From contig JAYWFU010000108.1 of NCBI GenBank assembly GCA_043778625.1, positions 1 to 64,000 on the forward strand: DNA of 64,000 nucleotides. The letters are read 5' to 3'. The translations under genes were made by a program, and so were the position numbers. Source of the stretch: JACMRI01 sp043778625 (GTDB taxonomy: Bacteria; Bacteroidota; Bacteroidia; UBA4408). The stretch's first letter is position 1. Every line of letters begins with the position of its first letter. The notes below the pieces were generated by a model that was given only the letters and a program-made list of their open reading frames with translations, did no database searches and was not told the DNA's origin. Shown here in pieces: positions 61,097 to 64,000 of this stretch.

Positions 61097-62569
61097 ATGA
61101 ATTTTAAACTAATTACACTACTTGTTATGGTAGTAAACACAAGTATTGCGCAAAATACAGGTTGGCAAACCGTAACAGGCTTTGGTACTAACCCTGGCGC
61201 GTTAAACATGTATTCGTATGCGCCCGCTAACTTGCCTAGCAATGCTCCGTTAGTAGTGGTAATGCACGGTTGCTCGCAAACTGCTACCACCATAGCTGCG
61301 CAAACTGGTTGGAATACTATGGCCGCACGCCACGGGTTTTATGTAGTGTACCCTGAGCAAGTAAGTGCCAACAATAGTAGCTTATGTTTTAATTGGTTTG
61401 ACGCTACCGACCAAAGCAAAAATCAGGGCGAAACAATGTCAGTAAAACAAATGATTGATTACATGCGCCTGCATTACAGCGTAGATAGTAGTCGTATATT
61501 TGTTACGGGGCTATCAGCAGGGGCGTGCATGACTAATGTAATGATGGCGTGCTATCCGCAATTAATTAACAAAGGGGCTGTAATGTCGGGCGTAGCTTAC
61601 AAGGCAGCATCGTCATCGCTTGCGGCATCAACCGCACTTAACGGTTATGTAGTAAACACTCCTGCACAATGGGGTAATTATGTACGTAACGAAAACCCAA
61701 CTTATACGGGCGCCTACCCTAAAGTAGCGGTGTTTCAGGGTACTGGCGATTTTGTTGTAAATTATAATAATGCTACCGAAATAGTGAAACAATGGACTAA
61801 CGTACACACTACCGACCAAACGGCCGACGCCACCGTAACCTCGTTTGCAGGCAACCCCTACGTTACCCAAAAAACATACAACGATACTACGGGCGCACCT
61901 ATATTGGAAACCTATATCATAAGTACCTTTGCACACGCTATAGCGTTAGATACTGGCACGTGTTTTATGCAATGCGGTGCTACGGGTACTTACGCTTACG
62001 ACATTAATTTTAATAGTACTTATTGGGCAGCTTACTTTTTTAATATTTTAAAATTTCCAAGTGCAATAACAGGTTTAACTAATGTGGCTATTAATCAAAC
62101 TAATGTAACCTATAGCGTACCATTGCATGCGGGCAGTACCTATTACTGGGAAACAGCGCCAACGGCTACCATACCTAGCGCACAAAATAATAACAATACC
62201 GTAACTGTAAATTTTGGCACACAAAGTGGCTATATACAAGTACTTGAAACTGATGCTAATGGTTGCATGATAGGACCTATTAAATTATGGATAAATGTAG
62301 GCGGTGCGGTTACTAACATTGCTAATGCAACCAATACCGCTCCAAATTGGTATTATGCTAACGAAAACACCACACTATACCTTACCAACCTTGATAGTAA
62401 CCCAAGCGGTACATTAACACTACTTGGCATAGATGGTAAAACAATACACCAACAAACCGTTAGTGCCAACACCATAGCATTACCCCAAAGTATTGGAACT
62501 GGTGTGTATATAGCACGCTTGCTAGTAGGGAATACAGTTGTGGTGAAGAAAATAAGTGTTGTGAAATAG
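61097..62569 (+). CDS. secreted PHB-depolymerase-family esterase with T9SS sorting domain
   Basis: 490 residues. Signal peptide (MNFKLITLLVMVVNTSIA|Q), then the alpha/beta-hydrolase core: VVMHGCSQTATTIAAQTGWN, the nucleophile motif GLSAG (Ser140), an acid region FQGTGDFVVNY near 217 and a histidine region STFAHAIALD near 282. The C-terminal 75 residues look like a T9SS type A domain (NTTLYLTNLDSNPSGTLTLL, GTGVYIARLLVG). The family includes polyhydroxybutyrate depolymerases and feruloyl or acetylxylan esterases; the substrate here is unknown. Confidence 0.88.
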   Translation: MNFKLITLLVMVVNTSIAQNTGWQTVTGFGTNPGALNMYSYAPANLPSNAPLVVVMHGCSQTATTIAAQTGWNTMAARHGFYVVYPEQVSANNSSLCFNWFDATDQSKNQGETMSVKQMIDYMRLHYSVDSSRIFVTGLSAGACMTNVMMACYPQLINKGAVMSGVAYKAASSSLAASTALNGYVVNTPAQWGNYVRNENPTYTGAYPKVAVFQGTGDFVVNYNNATEIVKQWTNVHTTDQTADATVTSFAGNPYVTQKTYNDTTGAPILETYIISTFAHAIALDTGTCFMQCGATGTYAYDINFNSTYWAAYFFNILKFPSAITGLTNVAINQTNVTYSVPLHAGSTYYWETAPTATIPSAQNNNNTVTVNFGTQSGYIQVLETDANGCMIGPIKLWINVGGAVTNIANATNTAPNWYYANENTTLYLTNLDSNPSGTLTLLGIDGKTIHQQTVSANTIALPQSIGTGVYIARLLVGNTVVVKKISVVK

Positions 62570-62642
62570 TTTGCAAAATGAAATTTAAAAGAGTATAATT
62601 ATGTGTATTAAAAGAGTTACCACTAATTTAATAAAATAAACT

Positions 62643-63455
62643 ATGGAACAAGAAGGTAAAGAAACAAATGTAAAAGCGACAATAAATGCAGTAACTGGGC
62701 TTATTCAAGCCATTCCAGTGTATCAAGATGTTTTGCAGCCAGCAGCCAAACAAGTAGGGGTATCTTTGGAAGTTATCTCTAAAACAGTAAACATTGCTTT
62801 GGCACCGGTAAAAGCCCTTGTTTGGGGCTATGAAAAAATAGAGGGATTTATTACTACAAGAGTTTCTGAGAAACTTAAAAATGTTCTGGAAGAAAATATA
62901 ATAACACCACCACTTCAAGTAGCTGGTCCAGCAGTTGAAGCATTGCGTTACTCTGGTTATGATGCCAATCTGAGAGAATTATATGCTAATTTATTGGCAA
63001 ATTCTATGGATAGAGAAACAGTTCATAAAGCACACCCTGGATTTGTTGAAATATTAAAAAATTTATCAAGTGACGAAGCTGTTATTTTAAAAGCCTTTGT
63101 TCATACTCTAAGGTTTCCTCTTATAGACATAAAGGCTACTATTGAAGATAATTCTAACTATTTTAATGTACTTACTAATTATTCTCATTTAAATAAAATC
63201 GTGACAATTAGCAGTCCTGATTTAATCTCTTCTTATTTAGACAACTTGGTGAGACTTGGTATTTTAGAAATACCATCATTAGTATATATGGTTGGTGAAA
63301 ATATTTATGAGCCATTAGAAAATGATGACGACTTACATTCAACTAAAGAAGATATAATAAACCGACTAGACAGAAAAGTAACTTTTGACCGAAAACAAGT
63401 TAGAGCAACAACATTCGGTCGTCAATTTATTCAAAATGTTGTTGCAGACAAGTGA
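62643..63455 (+). CDS. Abi-alpha (DUF4393) protein
   Basis: 270 residues without a signal peptide. NIALAPVKALVWGYEKIEGF, TTRVSEKLKNVLEENIITPP, AGPAVEALRYSGYDANLREL and YANLLANSMDRETVHKAHPG followed by FVEILKNLSSDEAVILKAF are the conserved blocks of DUF4393, annotated as abortive infection protein alpha. Members are thought to act in phage defence, with weak experimental support. It stands alone, 73 nt after the esterase gene and 170 bp before asd. Confidence 0.85.
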   Translation: MEQEGKETNVKATINAVTGLIQAIPVYQDVLQPAAKQVGVSLEVISKTVNIALAPVKALVWGYEKIEGFITTRVSEKLKNVLEENIITPPLQVAGPAVEALRYSGYDANLRELYANLLANSMDRETVHKAHPGFVEILKNLSSDEAVILKAFVHTLRFPLIDIKATIEDNSNYFNVLTNYSHLNKIVTISSPDLISSYLDNLVRLGILEIPSLVYMVGENIYEPLENDDDLHSTKEDIINRLDRKVTFDRKQVRATTFGRQFIQNVVADK

Positions 63456-63624
63456 TAACTAGCAATGTATTAAACAAAAGTTTGCAGAATTAAGAGACTC
63501 TACGAATTACGTGGTATCATCATATTAGTTTCTTAAGCAAAATAAAAGATACCGCAGAAAGAGCATTTTACATAATTTCAAAAAGCTAAATAACAACACT
63601 TACTCAAAAACTAACAACCACACC

Positions 63625-64000
63625 ATGAAACTTGCATTAGTAGGTGCTACAGGACTTGTAGGACAAAAAATGATTGAGGTATTGCAGGAATTTAACATTC
63701 CCATTACTGAATTTATACCCGTGGCAAGCGCGCGTAGCGCAGGCAGCACGGTAACATACAATAACAAAGCCTACACTGTTGTAACGCCCGAGGTAGCATT
63801 AACCATGCAGCCTAGCGTAGCATTGTTCTCAGCAGGGGGAAGCGTGTCGTTAGAGTGGGCTCCACAATTTGCCGCCATTGGTTGCACAGTAGTTGATAAC
63901 TCAAGCGCATGGCGCATGGATACTAGCAAAAAACTAATAGTACCCGAAGTTAATGGTAACGCACTTACCGCTACCGATAAAATAATAGCCAACCCTAATT
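63625..64000 (+). CDS. asd: aspartate-semialdehyde dehydrogenase, 5' part
   Basis: The frame from ATG 63625 runs off the window after 125 codons: MKLALVGATGLVGQKMIEVL, then FIPVASARSAGSTVTY, LFSAGGSVSLEWAP, and CTVVDNSSAWRMD with IVPEVNGNAL. These are the NADP-binding GATGxVG motif and the substrate loop of Asd, which makes aspartate semialdehyde on the way to lysine, threonine, methionine and diaminopimelate. The catalytic cysteine lies beyond the window. Confidence 0.92.
   Translation, partial: MKLALVGATGLVGQKMIEVLQEFNIPITEFIPVASARSAGSTVTYNNKAYTVVTPEVALTMQPSVALFSAGGSVSLEWAPQFAAIGCTVVDNSSAWRMDTSKKLIVPEVNGNALTATDKIIANPN

Noticed and set aside
1..64000. tRNA, rRNA or CRISPR arrays
   Set aside because: No cloverleaf, rRNA core or repeat-spacer pattern was found by reading; a tRNAscan/CMsearch run would be decisive.

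Overview
The window looks like chromosomal DNA from an A+T-rich member of the Bacteroidota. Five secreted proteins end in type IX secretion (T9SS) sorting domains with a typical [Y/T]PNPT(N)G segment. There is a TonB-dependent receptor with a carboxypeptidase-like regulatory domain, TPR-SpoIIE phosphatase architecture, DUF4476 and DUF2461 proteins, and several promoters of the Bacteroidota TTG/TTTG-N18-21-TAnnTT(T/C)G type. Shine-Dalgarno sites are essentially absent. I cannot place it more precisely; a Chitinophagales or Sphingobacteriales-like lineage is a guess. I found no rRNA, tRNA or CRISPR array.

Layout. 1-7.0 kb: the end of an rlmF-like gene carrying an in-frame stop, then minus-strand acs with an unknown secreted protein and a TPR/PP2C phosphatase, and a DUF2461/GNAT group. 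7.1-14.4 kb: plus-strand pseudouridine synthase, amidase, SpoU methyltransferase, then a tight envelope-type operon (AAC(3)-family acyltransferase, FemAB-like protein, GT2 glycosyltransferase, flavoprotein). 14.4-21.2 kb: RidA, DUF4476, then a six-gene minus-strand operon of two glycosyltransferases, a heptose-7-phosphate kinase and isomerase, ending in an AAA ATPase plus DUF4276/TOPRIM-like pair that resembles two-gene anti-phage modules. 21.3-27.2 kb: a 53-aa membrane protein and a very large alpha-2-macroglobulin lipoprotein with its thioester motif intact. 27.2-36.3 kb: secreted M4 protease with two tandem lipoproteins, a tail-fibre-like protein with short palindromic repeats built into its N-terminus, and a CotH-family T9SS protein. 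36.3-49 kb: tsaB, an HlyD-type adaptor, murB, a DUF4143 ATPase behind a striking palindromic repeat, pdxH at the end of a TonB-receptor operon, a lamin-tail T9SS protein and a phosphohexomutase. 49-54 kb: a T9SS protein, a decayed IS4-like element with 38-bp inverted ends, rplT/rpmI, and a THUMP methyltransferase. 54-58.4 kb: a tail-fibre/S74 gene in a 3.7-kb segment bracketed by 160-bp direct repeats that split a membrane-protein gene. 58.4-64 kb: FAD-linked oxidase, queA, a T9SS PHB-depolymerase-like esterase, an Abi-alpha (DUF4393) protein and the start of asd.

Most genes are housekeeping or envelope functions. The accessory signals are the AAA/DUF4276 pair, the orphan Abi-alpha gene, the segment between 160-bp repeats with its S74 protein, the decayed IS, the palindrome/tandem repeat before the DUF4143 ATPase, and the protease-lipoprotein cluster. 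None is proven to be a new system. The best candidates for follow-up are the insertion at 54.4-58.4 kb, the ATPase/TOPRIM pair fused to the heptose operon, and the M4 protease with its tandem lipoproteins.
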